In this document: piece after piece, positions 44,601-57,662 of the stretch
How positions within the stretch are numbered: the first letter of the stretch is position 1
How the letters are laid out: the number at the start of each line of letters is the position of its first letter
Origin: Rhytidiadelphus loreus
Taxonomy: Eukaryota > Streptophyta > Bryopsida > Hypnales > Hylocomiaceae
Assembly (NCBI GenBank): GCA_947034895.1
Contig: OX344762.1
Span: forward strand, 32,220,760 to 32,284,759
Length of the DNA stretch: 64,000 nt
Direction of reading: 5' to 3'
Program-made: the position numbers and the translations under genes
Notes under the pieces: generated by a model
The model's database searches: none
The model's input: the letters and a program-made list of their open reading frames with translations, nothing else
What the model was told of the DNA's origin: nothing

Positions 44601-45488
44601 GCATTGAATAAAACATAAATGAGTATATACATTGAAACACACATATATATAAAATAATAAAATAATATAGCCCCAATTTGTTGCAAAAAACAAAAGATTC
44701 CCAAACCTAGATATTATGGAAAAAAAATCCCAAACCTAGTTTGTTATGAAAATAAAAAATGAATCCAAATGTTGCTTTGTTCTAAAATAGAAAAAAATAT
44801 CTAAAACTTAGGTTTTACCAAAAAAGAACCCCACCACCTAAACCTAGCTTGCTACAAAATACAAAATGAATCAAACACACTACCTTGTTCCAAAAAGTTG
44901 GAAAATCAAACTTCAATAGCAAATTTTGGAGAATTGATAAAAGATCTTATTACTTTTTTATGTAAGCTATTATAGAATTAAGACATCTACATATTTGTAG
45001 TACTCATTAATTTATAAAAAATGCAAATATGTAATATTACAAAATTCAATTAGAAAAAGGTGTCTTGTGTAAAAAAGGGATGGACAAGATTTTAGGACAA
45101 GTTTCTTTTAGTATGAATAGAATTGGTGAAAAAAACCCCATTATTATAAAACTTATAGTAGTTGAAGAACTATATTTTGATTGAATGAAGGAGTGTCTCA
45201 ATATCTTTTTTTTCTACAATGTTGAAATTGGTGCACTCACTTTTTTTTTCTTCTAAAGTTTTGAAATTGGTGCACTCAATTTGGGAGATTCAAATTATTA
45301 AAGAACTAGGATGATCCCATATTTTTGTAAGGATGTTGCAAAGGTTAAATTATTTGATTTCAAGAAAAGACATGCACATATATTCTTGCATATTTTATTA
45401 AGTCCAGTTTCTTCAATTTTGCCTTTTTTACATCCTCATATTTAAAATGTACATGATGTTTTGAGTTTCATTTAAAAAATCTAAGAAT
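41650..45488. other. Repeat-rich AT spacer
   Basis: No gene recognised in 3.8 kb. Partial members of the TTAA long family (AAAGTCCTGAGTGTCCCC near 42980) are present. 43675-43850 resembles 54830-55000 (TTTGGATA, TATGCAAAAGTTA, GGTCAAAGTT, TTGATTTTGGAGATGTA). Frames at 42504-42737 and 44054-44245 have no family match. Confidence 0.45.
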
Positions 45489-45786
45489 CATTAGGGGAGA
45501 TTCCTGCGTTTTAAGAGACTGTAAGTTCCCGGACTGCGGGAACTACGGGAACGCTGATCTGATGTGGCCAGGAGACGGCCACGTCAGATATTATTTTTTA
45601 ATATATTATTTATTTAAAAGATATTTCTTAAAGATATTTTTAATTTTTATATTAAAAATTTAATTAATTTTTTTAATTTTTTTAATTTTTATAAATTAGT
45701 ATTATATTCTGACTGTACAGGACTGGTTATCAGCAATGGGAACAACCCTGAATCAGTCTCCCAAGTAGTTGAAATCTCCCCTAATG
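45489..45786. mobile_element. TIR element, CATTA...TAATG family, copy 5
   Basis: Left CATTAGGGGAGATT, right AATCTCCCCTAATG, perfect over 14 bp. Subterminal stem CTGATGTGGCCAGG...GGCCACGTCAG, A/T core, then GACTG...GGGAACAACCCTGA. About 298 bp and the best-preserved pair partner of 1855-2130. No target duplication (AGAAT|...|TTTGC). Confidence 0.78.
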
Positions 45787-48700
45787 TTTGCTCTAGATTC
45801 TGATCCAATTTTTTGTTTCGAAAAATGTAGATTCTTCATGGTTTTATAGATTTTCTTCCTCAAAAGACATATCATTTAAAAAGAAATTTATAATCATGCA
45901 AAGTTGTTGTAATCTACAAAATTCACTTGCCAATACATATTTTCTACGACTAATTCCATATAGACTAATATCTTCAAGAAGTCGGTAGACCCCCCTCTTC
46001 TCTCTCTCTCTCTCTCTTAAATGTTGTACTTACCAAAAAATGACAAAATGGCAATGATGACAGTATTTGAGATTGGTATTTGGAAAGGTGAAGCATATAT
46101 TTGCAAAGGACATACATGGTTCCTATGAACTCCATACAATTGATGGCAACAAAAATATTTTTCACCATAAAACACACCAATGTAGAGTAATCATGGTTGA
46201 GCTTACTAAGGACAAAAAATGTCTTATGAATTATGACTTTCTGATTTATTTTAGAAGCAATATCACAAATGTTATCACTTCTATTCAAAAATCTAATCAT
46301 TTTAGGAGTCACCAACTTATTAATAGGCCTTGTCCTTCCAAACTTTAGTGACTAGGGTCTACTTCAAAATAAGTGTTAGCCCACTATACTACAAACACAA
46401 ACACTACATAAACAAAAAAACAATAACCACTAGTGTTGGGCCTTTCAAAACAATGTTAGTGCATATTAATTATCTTCTTGTTGGTTATGGGACAAGATAA
46501 TTGTGGTATAGATAGAATTTTGGTGACAAAATTTGGAAACCTTGTTGTACACTTGGGATACAACATGACTAATAAGGTTTGATAGGAGAGATAACACTAT
46601 GTTCAATTGTTTATTCCTTGCTTTTTTCTTATCTTTTGTGATATGCTTTGTTTTGTGAAAATGATAACAATTGGTTTTTGTTTGTAGATAATTGGTGTAT
46701 GCATCTAAACTAACTATTTGTTTGTTTGGGAGATATGGGCACAGGTGAGGCCAAGACACTCAAGCTCTAAGAATTTTACAAGGATTCTATAGATAGGCTT
46801 TTTAAGTGTGCTCTAAACTTATTGTTTTTTGTTACTACATTAGGTTTGATGCATATGACAAAGACTCTCTCTATGTTTGCTTTTTTTATATAGAGAAGGT
46901 GTACTCACCTTGCTACTAGGAAATAAAGCACAATCATCCTACCTTCCCACCCAACTATGACAGGTGCTAAAGAGAGCACATGATAATGAATGAAATTTTT
47001 TTTCTTAAAAATATTCTTTGAACAAGGTTTAGTTTGCAAAAAAAGTTTCGTAACCATTGTACTACGTCATGCCTAAACTTGTTAGAAGTTGTTTAGAAAG
47101 TGCTTGTCTTGACGAAATGGTGCCTAGATATTTTCTTTCTATCAATTAGTTACTATCTCGACAACATAAGAAGGGAACATACATTTCCATGAGTCCATTT
47201 GCAAGAGCCACTCTCCCCAACACATTTTGAGGGTCGATCTTACCTTTTGAAAAAAAGGCTACATCTCTCAAAGATGGAAGTATATGCACGCACAACATTC
47301 TTTAGCAATTTACTTGAAAAACGCACATGCCTCCAATACAAAATGGCAATGGAATAAAAAGGTTTAATATTCATTATTAATAGAGAGCACATGTGGTAGA
47401 CAAGCCTATTATTACCTTGATTAGCAATCTCAATATGAATATCAAGAGGGGCATTTATTTTTTTAGAGGTCAGTGTGCAATTATTTCAAGAATCAAATCC
47501 AAGTGCAATTATGCCACATTTAACTACTTTTGAACTATTCAATGAATTTTGGACAAAACATCCGGATACCAACATCGGGGGATCCCCTGATGGTTGTATA
47601 GATCTCTCGATGTTTTGCCTAGATCTCTGGATGTTTTACATTATCTCTTGATGACTAGTTTTTTTTCTCCCAATGACCATTACTAATTTTGGACTTTCCA
47701 AAGTTTAGAAGTAGTTGAATGTGGTATAATTATAATTTCTTGATTAAATTTGTAAGTTTTGTGAATTTTTGAAGTGGTTTGTCACGAAATTACAAAATTG
47801 CTCATAGAGTGGAGCCATGAACATCCAATAAACAACCTATAATTGCTCTTCCATGTATCCAATGGTATTTATGTGTTCACCATTAAAGGATTGACATGTT
47901 ATCCCTTGTTGGCATTAATGCGATGATTTTGTCAAAAAATGAAAGGATTTGGATGAGTTTCTGAATGGAAATGGGACCACAAATAGAATGATGGAATTAG
48001 TTAGTCAAGGAACATGGACTAGCTTACCTTATGTGGCTTCTTGGTATCTCCCATATAAGATGAGCTCAAGATTGTTGTTAGTAGAAAAAAATCTAAATTC
48101 TTTTCCTACAATGCTAGAATAACTCCTCAAGATTAACCCTAGAATGTCGATTTTGTCACTGTGGAAATCATCATTTTTGGTACTATGTAGATCATTTGCT
48201 TAAAAAAACACCAAGAACACTCATTGGAGGTCAAACTATTGTGCAAGACCTCTACTTTTTACACAAATTCCAATGGATAAATATTTGTACTTTTGTTTTA
48301 CATAGAAGGGTTCTTTATCATCCATCAAACACTTAGTGTCCATAGTGATGTTACAAGGTTAAAAAAAAAAAGAGCTCCTATCTAGTTAGGTTAGCTTGAA
48401 GGAAGAGTCCATTTGTTCAAGACTCCACACCAAAGTCCACAAGACAAAGGAAGAAAGTAGTAACTACATTTTCTTTTTGCAAAGTGTGGACACTATGCTA
48501 AAACTACTAATAGAAATAACTATGATATATTTGTTGCCTCTCCAAGGGGAAAGATAAAGCAATAATTAACCTTGCAACACCAGAGCCCATAACCTTGTGG
48601 TCAAACATCAAAGGCCTCTATGCTAGATGCTTCATTTTGCCATTGAAAATGATTGAATTTTTTATATTTTATATTCCAAAGACGGGTCTAAAGATTAACT

Positions 48701-49491
48701 CAAATGTTGTCTACATGTCTTTAGAAAATTTAGAATTCTTTTGAGAAAATTTGAAATTATTGTGAATTTTTGAAGAAAAATCAAAGAAGAATCATATCAA
48801 AATACAAAATGAGCTCAAAAAATATGAATTTTTTTTCCATTGTTGTATATTGTGGTGTAGAACATCATGGTGTAAACCAAATTTTATTTTATTAATATTC
48901 TATAATTAGAAACTTAATAATATACTAATAGGCCCAAAGGTTAAAATGGCTAAAAAATTTAAAATTTTTAGGAATTTCACAGATTTTCAAATTGGAATGA
49001 AAGTAGACTTTGCAAGCTTCATTTTGATAGTTGGTCTCAAATTAAAAAAAGATCATTTTTATGGCTGAAATTCAGATCCAAAGAAAAGGAGCACAAATTG
49101 CTAAAATATACTACATGGTGATCAATATTTTGGGAATCAACATTTCTCTAAAAATATTGCAATCATCATTCATTGAGTTTTGGGTGACCACACTTGCACA
49201 TCACTCCTTCCAATGAGTCCCAAAAAATTTGAATGAAAAATAGTTATTCTTTGTTCTTTGCAATGCTTTTCATTTGTCAAAAGGATGTTTTTGATCCCTG
49301 CTAGCAATACATGGTTAAAAAGATATGGAATCCAACAAGAGAAAATCATGTGAGAACAATTAGATCATTCCAAAGAATGATCTTCTTATTGTCTAGTAGA
49401 GTTGTGAGATGCATTTATAAAATTAGTTGCATGGCAAGATTTGTAAAGTAGAGATTTTTAATTTTTAATTTAGTGAAGATTGTATTGAAAC
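45787..49491. other. AT-rich spacer
   Basis: A short TC microsatellite lies near 45998-46017. Frames at 46067-46348 (plus) and 46466-46759 (minus) are open but unrecognised. Dispersed repeat D copy 3 is at 48205-48362. Text from 49330-49490 is similar to 60740-60850 in the CAS gene. No gene supported. Confidence 0.45.
48205..48362. repeat. Dispersed repeat D, copy 3
   Basis: Matches the copies at 30610 and 38490 (CACTCATTGGAGGTCAAAC, TTTACATAGAAGG, CATCCATCAAACACTTAG). Non-coding. Confidence 0.6.
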
Positions 49492-49495
49492 TTAA

Positions 49496-50401
49496 TCCCT
49501 AAAGTCCCAAGGCCTTTTTGTAAATTGACTCAAAACTATCATTTCTATTGCAAAGTGCAAAAAAATTCAATTTTTTTTCTCACATATCTAATCATAGGAT
49601 CTTCCACTAGACTAGTATAAGAATGTGTGAAAGAAATTTTAGAAACTTTGACTACATGGATTGCAAAATATGTGCATTTGAAGTGAAGAAAACCCTCATT
49701 TTTGTACCTTATCTACCTACATTTTAAGGCTTTGAATCTTCTTAGCTTAAATTTTATGCACTACACATGTTGAATTCCTATTTTTTATATGTTGTAGAAT
49801 TGAGTCAAAAGTGTAGGAAAAAAATTAAATAAACACACACTTGATTTTCATTCTTTAATAAATTGTTAAATAAAAGTAGGTATGAGATTAAAAGAAAAAC
49901 TAAACCATCAATAAGGTTGCAATGGGATTGAAACACAATAATTCCAAGGGTGAGATTGTTCTAGCAAGCAAACTAAACCCCATTAAACTTTTATTTTTAT
50001 TTAAAAAAAAGAATCCAATAAATTATTTTTTCAAGAAGAATGATACTTAGATTGCCCCCAAAACAAATTGTCCATAACTTTCCCATCATTAGTTCAAATA
50101 GAATGAAAAAAATCTTTTCCTATAGACAAAAAATGTTTTCTATAAGAAACAAAACTTTGAAAATTTTATTTTGACTTTTTGTGATTTTTTTGTACTATCC
50201 AATAAATCTAGTTTTGAGCTTAGGGTGGCATAACATTTATTCCCAAACATTGATTGAAATTTTAAAAAATATACATTTCCAAAAAGCTAATGCGTTTTCC
50301 TATCTTCAAAAAAAAATTCAAAAAACCACAACAAAAATTGAGACCATAGGAGCTTGCCTGAAATTCATTTTGCCCCCACATGAGACAATGGGACTTTAGA
50401 A
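49496..50401. mobile_element. TTAA-flanked TIR element, copy i
   Basis: TTAA at 49492-49495 followed by TCCCTAAAGTCCCAAGG. The right end CAATGGGACTTTAGAA mirrors it, with the flank changed to GTAA. About 0.9 kb; same interior as 21022-21939. Non-coding. Confidence 0.65.
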
Positions 50402-50405
50402 GTAA

Positions 50406-51091
50406 ACCCCTAAAGATCCATCCATGCATCCCCAAAGTGAAAGCACCTTGGTCAACCTCGAATGTAACTTTCAATATAACCATTTTTTATATTTGATTTA
50501 AACGAAGAAAATGAAGCTTGACAAGATATCTTTCTGCTTCATCTTGAAATTTAGACGTATCAGATTTAGGGTAACAGCACTTTCAATAAACCGCTTTTTT
50601 TTTTTTCTCGGATTGGCATACCCAAAGCTAACTTGTTGCAATCTTCAACACCTTAATACAGGTGACCGAAAATAAACATAATTGTTGCATAACAACCAAA
50701 TGGCCATTCAAAAGTGGGCAATTAAGAACAGCCTGGGCGTCAGCATACTCTGCATGACTGGAGAACAAATATCAGGCCATCTGTGCAAATATCAAGCCAG
50801 ACCTGGGTTGTAAACTCTCTACATCTTCACATACTAGAGCGGAAGAGCCCTCAAAAAGCTTCATCTGTTTTGTAATTTTGACAGAGTAATTATCTATACA
50901 TCTTGCCTACCCGTTTGCTACTACTACTACGATATTGATACACAAATGATATACAATGATTGTACAGTCAAGTGAGGAAGTCCTATCTCCACTATGAATT
51001 GCCTGAAAATTACAAAAAGCAATTTTTGAGAGCTTCACTCGAAGTCTACAGTTGTTGATATTCACATGTATCATCATAACTACATGATCAC
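50406..51091. other. 3' flank of the trihelix gene
   Basis: Composition improves towards 51091. This probably holds the 3' UTR of the minus-strand gene ending at 51092. Nothing else recognised. Confidence 0.45.
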
Positions 51092-52605
51092 TTAACTCTT
51101 GCGAAGCTCCAAAGCATCAGCGATTCGAGCCACGCTGGTGAGTAACTTGTCCAGCACACTCATGAGGCCTTTCCCTTCTTCTATCCGGAGCTCCCGGTCA
51201 TGGCGGAGCTGGAGCTGCAAGTTCCGGCTCGTGCTTTCCAAGGCTGAGAGCATTCTCTCCTCGATTGTCTCCGGGCGCCGCTTCCTTTTCTTCTTTTTTG
51301 TCAGACTTTCCTCCTGTTTGGGGCAGCCTGCAGACAGACCACAGCAACTTCCGGACTAAATAAACCTCTAGGGTGGTCACGGCATGTTTTCTCAGTGGAA
51401 AAAAGTATCTACCACGGTTTCCAGCAAAAGTTGACCCTTAGCATGATTAACGAGGTCTCCATGTGGTTACCGTGATCATACATGTAGCTAAAAACTTCAC
51501 CCCATCAAGAGCATCTCAATAATAATGAACTGAAGTCAGCACTTTTAAGAGCGTTCCAAATTAGGTTTTGACACTGAGAAATTCGTAGGTGTGAGTACGT
51601 AAACGCTCAAACTGTAAGCAAGATATGTACGCAATCTAACCCAGCGTGGATGAAATCTAATCCAGTACTAAATTCTTGTAACAGACATATTATATTATAA
51701 TACAGGCAGTCCTACAACAACACCTGACGATTTCCACGGCAGGAAGGAAAGAGACACCCATAATCAGCACTGACCCAAAACTGCCGCCCAATAACTAGAT
51801 TATCTGCCAATGAAACTTTGAGCCCTTGTAACTTTTGCATATGAAATCTAAATAATGCATTCTTCGGTGCGTTGGGAATCCTCTTTTAATGCACACAACA
51901 GTATTTTAAAAGTCTGACCTTTCTAATAATAGAAAACACGCTCAGAGCTCAAAGAGGATTCCCAATTAGGTGTGGGTTACCTTTAGCATCAGTTAGAAGA
52001 ACAAGCCATTTACCTGTGACATCAGTTGAGCCGCCCAGACCACATTCCTCCGAGGATGCAGCATTCCCGTGTCCTTCATCCTCATCCACCGGCAAGTCCA
52101 CCTCGTCCTTCCCCGGCCTGGACGTCTCCGGGGTCACCTTCGCCGAAGTGGCCGGCAGCTTTTTACAATAGTTATCCAGAACCTCGAACACTTCCTGCTC
52201 AAAACTCGAAGCCAGTTTCTGTTCCCTCCGTTGCTCCGCAGTCATGGTCCAGTAAGAGCCCCCATGCAGCTTCTCATGATCCATGATCTTCTTGTAGTCT
52301 TTGTACAGGCTGTGCCAGCGTTTTCGACACTGGCTGGCATCTCGCTCCACCCCACGGTCCTTGCAATACTGGAAGATGGTGACCCACTTCACGTCCGAGG
52401 CGTCGACACCACGGGCCGTGCTGTCCAGCGACTTGTCGAGCTCCTTGCTCTTGGCCGCGACGAGAATCAGAGACTCATGCTTCGTCCAACGTAACCCCCG
52501 CTGCCCTTTGTCAGGGCCCTCCATCTTCGGGGACACGTTGCCGTTCTTCGGTGGGGGGACATGGAGAGCACCCGTGCTCGGCACACCACCCGTTATGTCT
52601 TGCAT
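51092..52605 (-). CDS. Trihelix (GT) transcription factor, ASR3-like, 2 coding exons
   Basis: Exons in transcription order: 52605-52014 and 51327-51092 (donor ACAG|GTAAAT, acceptor CTGCAG|GCTG), giving 275 residues. Residues about 39-146 form a trihelix DNA-binding domain. The three helix Trp residues are W40 (LRWTKHESLIL), W74 (DVKWVTIFQYCKDRGV) and W97 (SQCRKRWHSLYKDYKKI), followed by YWTM...RREQKLASSFEQEVFEVL, the pattern of the ASR3 group. Residues 164-180 are acidic. KKKKRKRR at 208-215 is a likely nuclear signal, and about 216-250 is a charged helix that may be a coiled coil. Such proteins bind GT-rich promoter elements, often as repressors; that role here is inferred. The ATG is the first after a 5'-UTR intron. 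Coding GC is well above the flanks. Confidence 0.88.
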
Positions 52606-52631
52606 GATTCCTCTGTGTCTGAGTCATATAC

Positions 52632-54202
52632 CTGCAAAGCCAACAGAAAGGCTTCAGCATTCAGAAAAAAAAAACAAGACACATGTGAGTCTGATGCAGT
52701 CTCAAATAAATTTTCAGTGAATATTAGACAACATCATTAAAAAATAATAATCTTCATGTATCAGAGTGATCACACAAAGGCCGCCCTCTGTATCATGGCA
52801 ATCTTCATGTGAAAGGCCAATAGAAGGTGCTTCATCGATCAGACAGTCAGCCAGTCAATCAATCAATAAACACATGTGAGTTAGGTGGAGGATTTTAAAA
52901 CCGTTAGGAACCTGATTCCGTCTCCATTGTTGACTCCTATTAACAACAGCAACTCGTGTCTTACAATACATTTGATTGGCTTTCAATTAGCAAGTTAAGT
53001 GTAAGCATGACTTGGTTAAATGTCCACTGATTTCGAATGAAAACGGAGTTTGTCAACTGTTCCATCAATAGTGGTCTACAATCTCCCTCTTTGAATGATT
53101 GCCTGAGAAGTCGTCATACATTGAGCAAGAAAAATTTGATCTAAAGCGAGAGTTTGGCTCGATAATTCCCCGATCTCTCCGGAGCTTTACACTGAACCCC
53201 CAATGAAAGCACACTCCTAGATAATAATTAAAATGCTTAAAGCGACGCAAATAAACTCCTCTGCCTTAAGATCCAATCTCAGTCGAGCTGTAAGGAAAAC
53301 GATGTGGACGACGAATTTTGAATAATTCTAAGCCGTAATCCTACACGGGCGGCGATATCAATGGATAAGTACGGCAGGTTTCTCGTAAGCTGCCGTAGCT
53401 CAAAAGAATCGCTCTAAAGAATAGCGTGAAACTTCTAAAGCACCAAGGATTCCTGATTACTAAAATGGTCATATCTCAATTGATCATAATGCAATTCACA
53501 TGGAATTTAATTTTGCATCACTAGAATCATCGAAGAACATTAATACGAGCTACTAAAAAATTCAATACAACAAAATCGAACCAAATCAAAGAAATCCCCC
53601 TCTACGAGGTCCAATTGCGGCTTCTCGCTTCCCATTCGCACTTAGTAAGAGCGTCAAAACCGATTTAAGTACACCTTTAGGCTAGATTCACTCTGCTACA
53701 TCACCCCTAACACCAATTGCGAATAAACAATTTGTCCTGCAGGAACTCAACCCCCACCCCCCACCCCCACCCCAAATCCATCAAAGTCTAAATTCAGGTC
53801 AAGTATCGTCAATTGGCGACACAATTGGCGTCAACCGTACCGTCTCAACCCCCCCTACTATTCGATTGCACCATCTCCTGAACCATAAACATTCAGTGAC
53901 TCGATCAAATCAGACCAACCAATACAGAACCTAAATTCGAAACCCTGTTTCACCCTCTCCATATGCACATCCAACCTGTGTCCAAACTCAATCAAAACAC
54001 AAAAACACGAAAGCCCATCACTGAATTGCGACCACGCGCACTTCCATTTCCCAACCAGAGCTGACCGAAATCCCAAGTTCCAAGCCGACTCGATCCTAGA
54101 ACGACAAAATTCAACACCCCAAGGAATGACTCAATTGCGATCCACGATTGCGAGTCGGTCGAGAGAGAATTCAAATTGCGAAAGAGGAATTACGGTACTG
54201 AC
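52632..54202 (-). other. 5'-UTR intron of the trihelix gene
   Basis: A donor on the minus strand, CCTGAG|GTCAGT (54203/54202), and an acceptor, TTTGCAG|GTATATG (52632/52631), would remove 1,571 bp between a leader exon and the coding exon. The intron includes the 350-bp repeat shared with ACX4 intron 2. Inferred from splice signals and composition. Confidence 0.5.
52885..53234 (+). repeat. 350-bp dispersed repeat, second copy
   Basis: Plus-strand match to 6022-6371 over the same length, including AACAGCAACTC, CAATTAGCAAGTTAAG, TAAGCATGACTTGGTTAA and AATAGTGGTCTACAA. It lies in the leader intron of the trihelix gene on its antisense strand. Class unknown. Confidence 0.65.
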
Positions 54203-54560
54203 CTCAGGGAAATTTGGAGAAGAATGGGAATTGCGAGAAGAGGTCCATGCTCAAGCTTAATGGGTAGAATTGCTGAGGATGGTCGCTTGTTGAAGGTGAT
54301 CACGAGGTGATGGGTGGAATTGACATGGTGCTCGGCAGGTGGAGTGAGCGCGACGAAAGCGTCAAGTCTTTGTAAAACTGAAAGGCAGAACGGGGAACCC
54401 TAGTAGCTTGCCTCTGTTTCTGCAAAGGAAGGGAGAGAGAGAAGAGAAGAGAGAGAGAGAGAAAACGAAAAAGAGACAAAGAGAGAGAAAGACAAAGGCA
54501 AAGAGAGAAAGAAAGCGAGCCAGAGAGAGAGAGCCAGAGAGAAGGAGTATGGAAGCTCCA
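54203..54560 (-). promoter_or_regulatory. Trihelix leader exon with CT-rich tract
   Basis: On the minus strand, 54545-54420 is a long pyrimidine (CT) tract; the plus strand reads GAGAGA interrupted by AAAG units. It lies just upstream of the inferred first leader exon ending at 54203. CT/GA tracts at this position are common in plant leaders and are bound by GAGA-binding BBR/BPC factors. The transcription start is not resolved. Confidence 0.4.
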
Positions 54561-55035
54561 AATACAAATACAAAGATATCACAAAGGACACCTGAGAGAT
54601 GAATTTCCCAACTTTTTATGGGACGTACACAAGTGGCACTGTTGTTGAGAACTGCGAGTGTACAGGACTGTTTGTGGGGTCATCAGGGAGAAGTAAGCTT
54701 TTAGCCACCACCCCCAAACGTTGCAGCTACACTGATTTCTGCTAAGGTGGGCACCCCCCAAACCGCCACTTTTGGCTGGTTATTATTACTACACTGGTCA
54801 AAGTGTCATTGATTTTCTTGTTGGCAAGGGAAAGGAGGTTCCAACGCACCAAAAAACGTGACATTTGGATACCGTATGCAAAAGTTACAAAGGGTCAAAG
54901 TTCCTTTTGGGTAGATGGATGTTCTAAAAAAAGTCGTTTCTTCAATCTATGTATATGTTGATTTTGGAGATGTATACATAGTGATGAGGGCGGTTTGAGG
55001 CAAGGGGGTGATTTTTGGGCGTACCCGCTTTATGG
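54561..55035. other. Spacer with dispersed repeat
   Basis: 54830-55000 resembles 43675-43850 and the start of 60430-60500 (GGATA, ATGCAAAAGTTA, GGTCAAAGTT). No gene. Confidence 0.45.
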
Positions 55036-55225
55036 TATTGTGGGAAAATGAACTTAAATGTGGTTATAACTTTTTATTTATTATTTTACCCATTGTAAAG
55101 TATATTAGTGCTATTCATGTTGAAGTGTCGTCACAAATATCATTGCTAAAAAATGTTCCTTTCTTGTGAAATTTTATAATCAATTCAAGGAAGTCCATTT
55201 TGTTACATGCTCTAATAGGATAAAT
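55036..55225. mobile_element. Hairpin MITE related to the one in CAS intron 6
   Basis: AAAATGAACTTAAATGTGGT at the left is loosely complementary to the right part (TCCATTTTGTTACATGC). GTGCTATTCATGTTGAAG in the middle matches, on the opposite strand, CTTCAATATGAATAGCAC in 62592-62816. About 190-200 bp, decayed. Confidence 0.55.
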
Positions 55226-57324
55226 TGTAGTAGTTGAAAATGTTAGAACTTATTCTTTGCCATGGATGATTAGATTTGGAAAATTTGAATTGATATTTGG
55301 AAATAGAGACTCAAAATTAGTTGAAAGAGGTTTTAGAATTACAAAATTAATCAAGTTCAATCTATGAGGCAAATGTTTACATTTATTCAAAGGTGGGTGA
55401 GAAAAGATGAGTATTTAGGTAGTTTTCAAAGGGGTGCTTACTTGCTTATGGCGAGGTAAGGTGAATTGCCTTCAAATCTGTCCATTTAAGTTTTATACAA
55501 AATTTAAACTATTCATTTAAGTTGATTTGCATAAAAAGAGTTTGAATTTTTTTTATTAGTAGTAAGAAAATGATTTTTTTTTAAAATAGAGTATAAGTTT
55601 TGTGGAAGTTTTAAGTGTAGACATGAAGAAGTTTGAAAATGTCAAAGGCGCGTCTTTTGATTTTTTTCAAAATGACTCAACCACATCCATTAGAGTCTCT
55701 ATCACTTTACACCTATGCTGCATATTTTGGAAGGCATATGAAAGAAGACTTTTCACAATGATGTTTTAAGGTCTTGTTCACATCACTTTAAAAAGATCGT
55801 TGTAATAGAAATAGGTAGGTAAACAGTTTTGAATACTTCTATGTTAGGTGCAGTTGAATTTGACTTCATAAGGTTAGTGATGCAATAGGCATGCAAGAAA
55901 AAATAATTATAGAATGTAGATTAAATGCCCCAAAAGTGAACTGCAAGAGGTTGTGTAATATTTGGACACAATGACAATGAATTAATAAAACTTGAAAAAT
56001 AAGAGAAACTATAAATGTAAGTGAGGCGGATCCAAAAGCCATCTAATGTATACTAAGAGAAGATATTTGTATTATTAAAGTATTGTCCAACCCAAAGATT
56101 AAATTCATTTAACTATAATATGTGGTTTACCAAAATGTTCCCTAATAAAGATGCTACCTCTCTATTTACACAAATAGATCCATTTGTTATACAAAATGGT
56201 CCTTAATTCCACCTTTAGTTGGTATCCGTCAACCATTTACCATTTTGGATATTCTTGTTTGTTCATTTTTCATCCACAAGTGCACATAATATTCTATAGG
56301 CAGTGTTTTTTGGTATATGTAGGAATAGGTGGCCTTATATGAAACAAAATCAAAGGCATGAAAGTATGTCAGCTTGATACTATGGTTGTATCATGTACAT
56401 GATACATACATATTAGAGATCTCTCTTATAATTATGGTGTTCTAGTTTTGACATCTCAACCTAATTTTTCCAAATGTAATTAAGGCATACATTAAAGAAT
56501 AGAAATGAAAGCTATATATATGGGCAAGAAAGAGGGCATGTACCAAGGTCTTACATTTAATACGTCATTTTGCATTTATTCTTGCTTAACAATTTGTGCA
56601 TTAAGTTAGGGCCAAATAATATAAAGATGAACTCTTAGTCTCTTACACCATCAAGGCCATTAAGTATGTGATTAAATAGTTTGATTTACTTTATTAAAGT
56701 TTCATTTGTAGGACACATTATTCATAAACATCCAATCACGTAATTAAGTTTGCATTTCTATAATTATGAGAAATATTAGTTGGGTAATATACATTCATTA
56801 GAAATGACTTATAATTAGTGTCACTAATTCTAAATATCATTATAATTGGGGCACATTAGACATCTACTTTATAGTTAAAGAAAAGATTCAAAATCATCTC
56901 TTATATATAACTCTCAATCATTGTTGCCACCCATTATCTTTGTCAAGATTCTTGATTCTATATTCAAGGCTTACAATTCACATTTTTTAACAACTTAGTT
57001 TTGTAATGGAGTCTTGTGTAGAGTTGATCCTTCAACTTGAGTTTCTACTTGATACAATGAGTTTTTACCCAATGTAGATAGTGCCCAAAGTGACATTTGA
57101 AAACCTCGACTAAATTTCAAATTCAACACTCAATTCTCCTTTCTTTAAAAAACAAGGTTGCAACATGGTGACACTCACCAAACAAAACTCCTCCAAAATG
57201 AAAATTTGAGGGAAAGAAAAATGTGATCAACAATTTTTTAGGCAATATATTGCTCTCTCTTGATAGATTTTGGCCTATGTGGTTTGTTCCCTCCAAATAT
57301 TAATAACTAATGCAGCGAGGATAA
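55226..57324. other. AT-rich spacer
   Basis: No gene or repeat end recognised in 2.1 kb. Confidence 0.45.
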
Positions 57325-57398
57325 TTGAAGGTTAGTTGTTCTCAAAAAATAACATTGGATATGAAAAATGGATTTCCCATCCACTTTGCCATCCACTT

Positions 57399-57662
57399 TG
57401 TCACCATTGCACTCATCATCACATTTGCATCCAATCCTTCATCCACATGTTTATCCAATTCTTTCATCCATTCCTTCATTTACATCTTTCATCTACATTC
57501 TACATCCAAAATCTTCATCCAACCCTTCATTCACATTCTTCATCCATCCTCCATCCAACTGAACTGAACCCTTCAGCCAATCCTTCATCCTATCCTTCAT
57601 CCACATTCTTCATCCATCTTCCATCCAACTGAACTGAACCCTTCAGCCAATCCTTCATCCAA
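57399..57662 (+). repeat. CATCC-rich region with a 70-bp tandem duplication
   Basis: Degenerate CATCC/CTTCATCC units fill the region. A 70-bp unit containing CCATCCAACTGAACTGAACC is present twice in tandem (GAACTGAACC at 57561 and 57631). Three frames stay open because the repeat lacks stops; they are not genes. It lies about 0.6 kb upstream of the CAS start. Confidence 0.8.

Noticed and set aside
46067..46759. Possible retroelement coding pieces
   Set aside because: Frames of 93-97 codons show no recognisable gag, protease, integrase or reverse transcriptase motif.
51198..51380. 60-codon minus-strand frame over the second trihelix exon
   Set aside because: Wrong register; the frame joined to the first exon gives KKKKRKRRPETIEERML and a conserved-looking charged helix.
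52026..52720. Plus-strand frames opposite the trihelix exon
   Set aside because: Shadows of the real minus-strand coding exon; no splice context and no family match.
54408..54602. Lys/Glu/Arg-rich frame on the plus strand
   Set aside because: Pure product of the GA microsatellite.
57325..57632. Three overlapping His/Ser/Pro frames
   Set aside because: Caused by CATCC tandem repeats, which lack stop codons; all three registers stay open equally.
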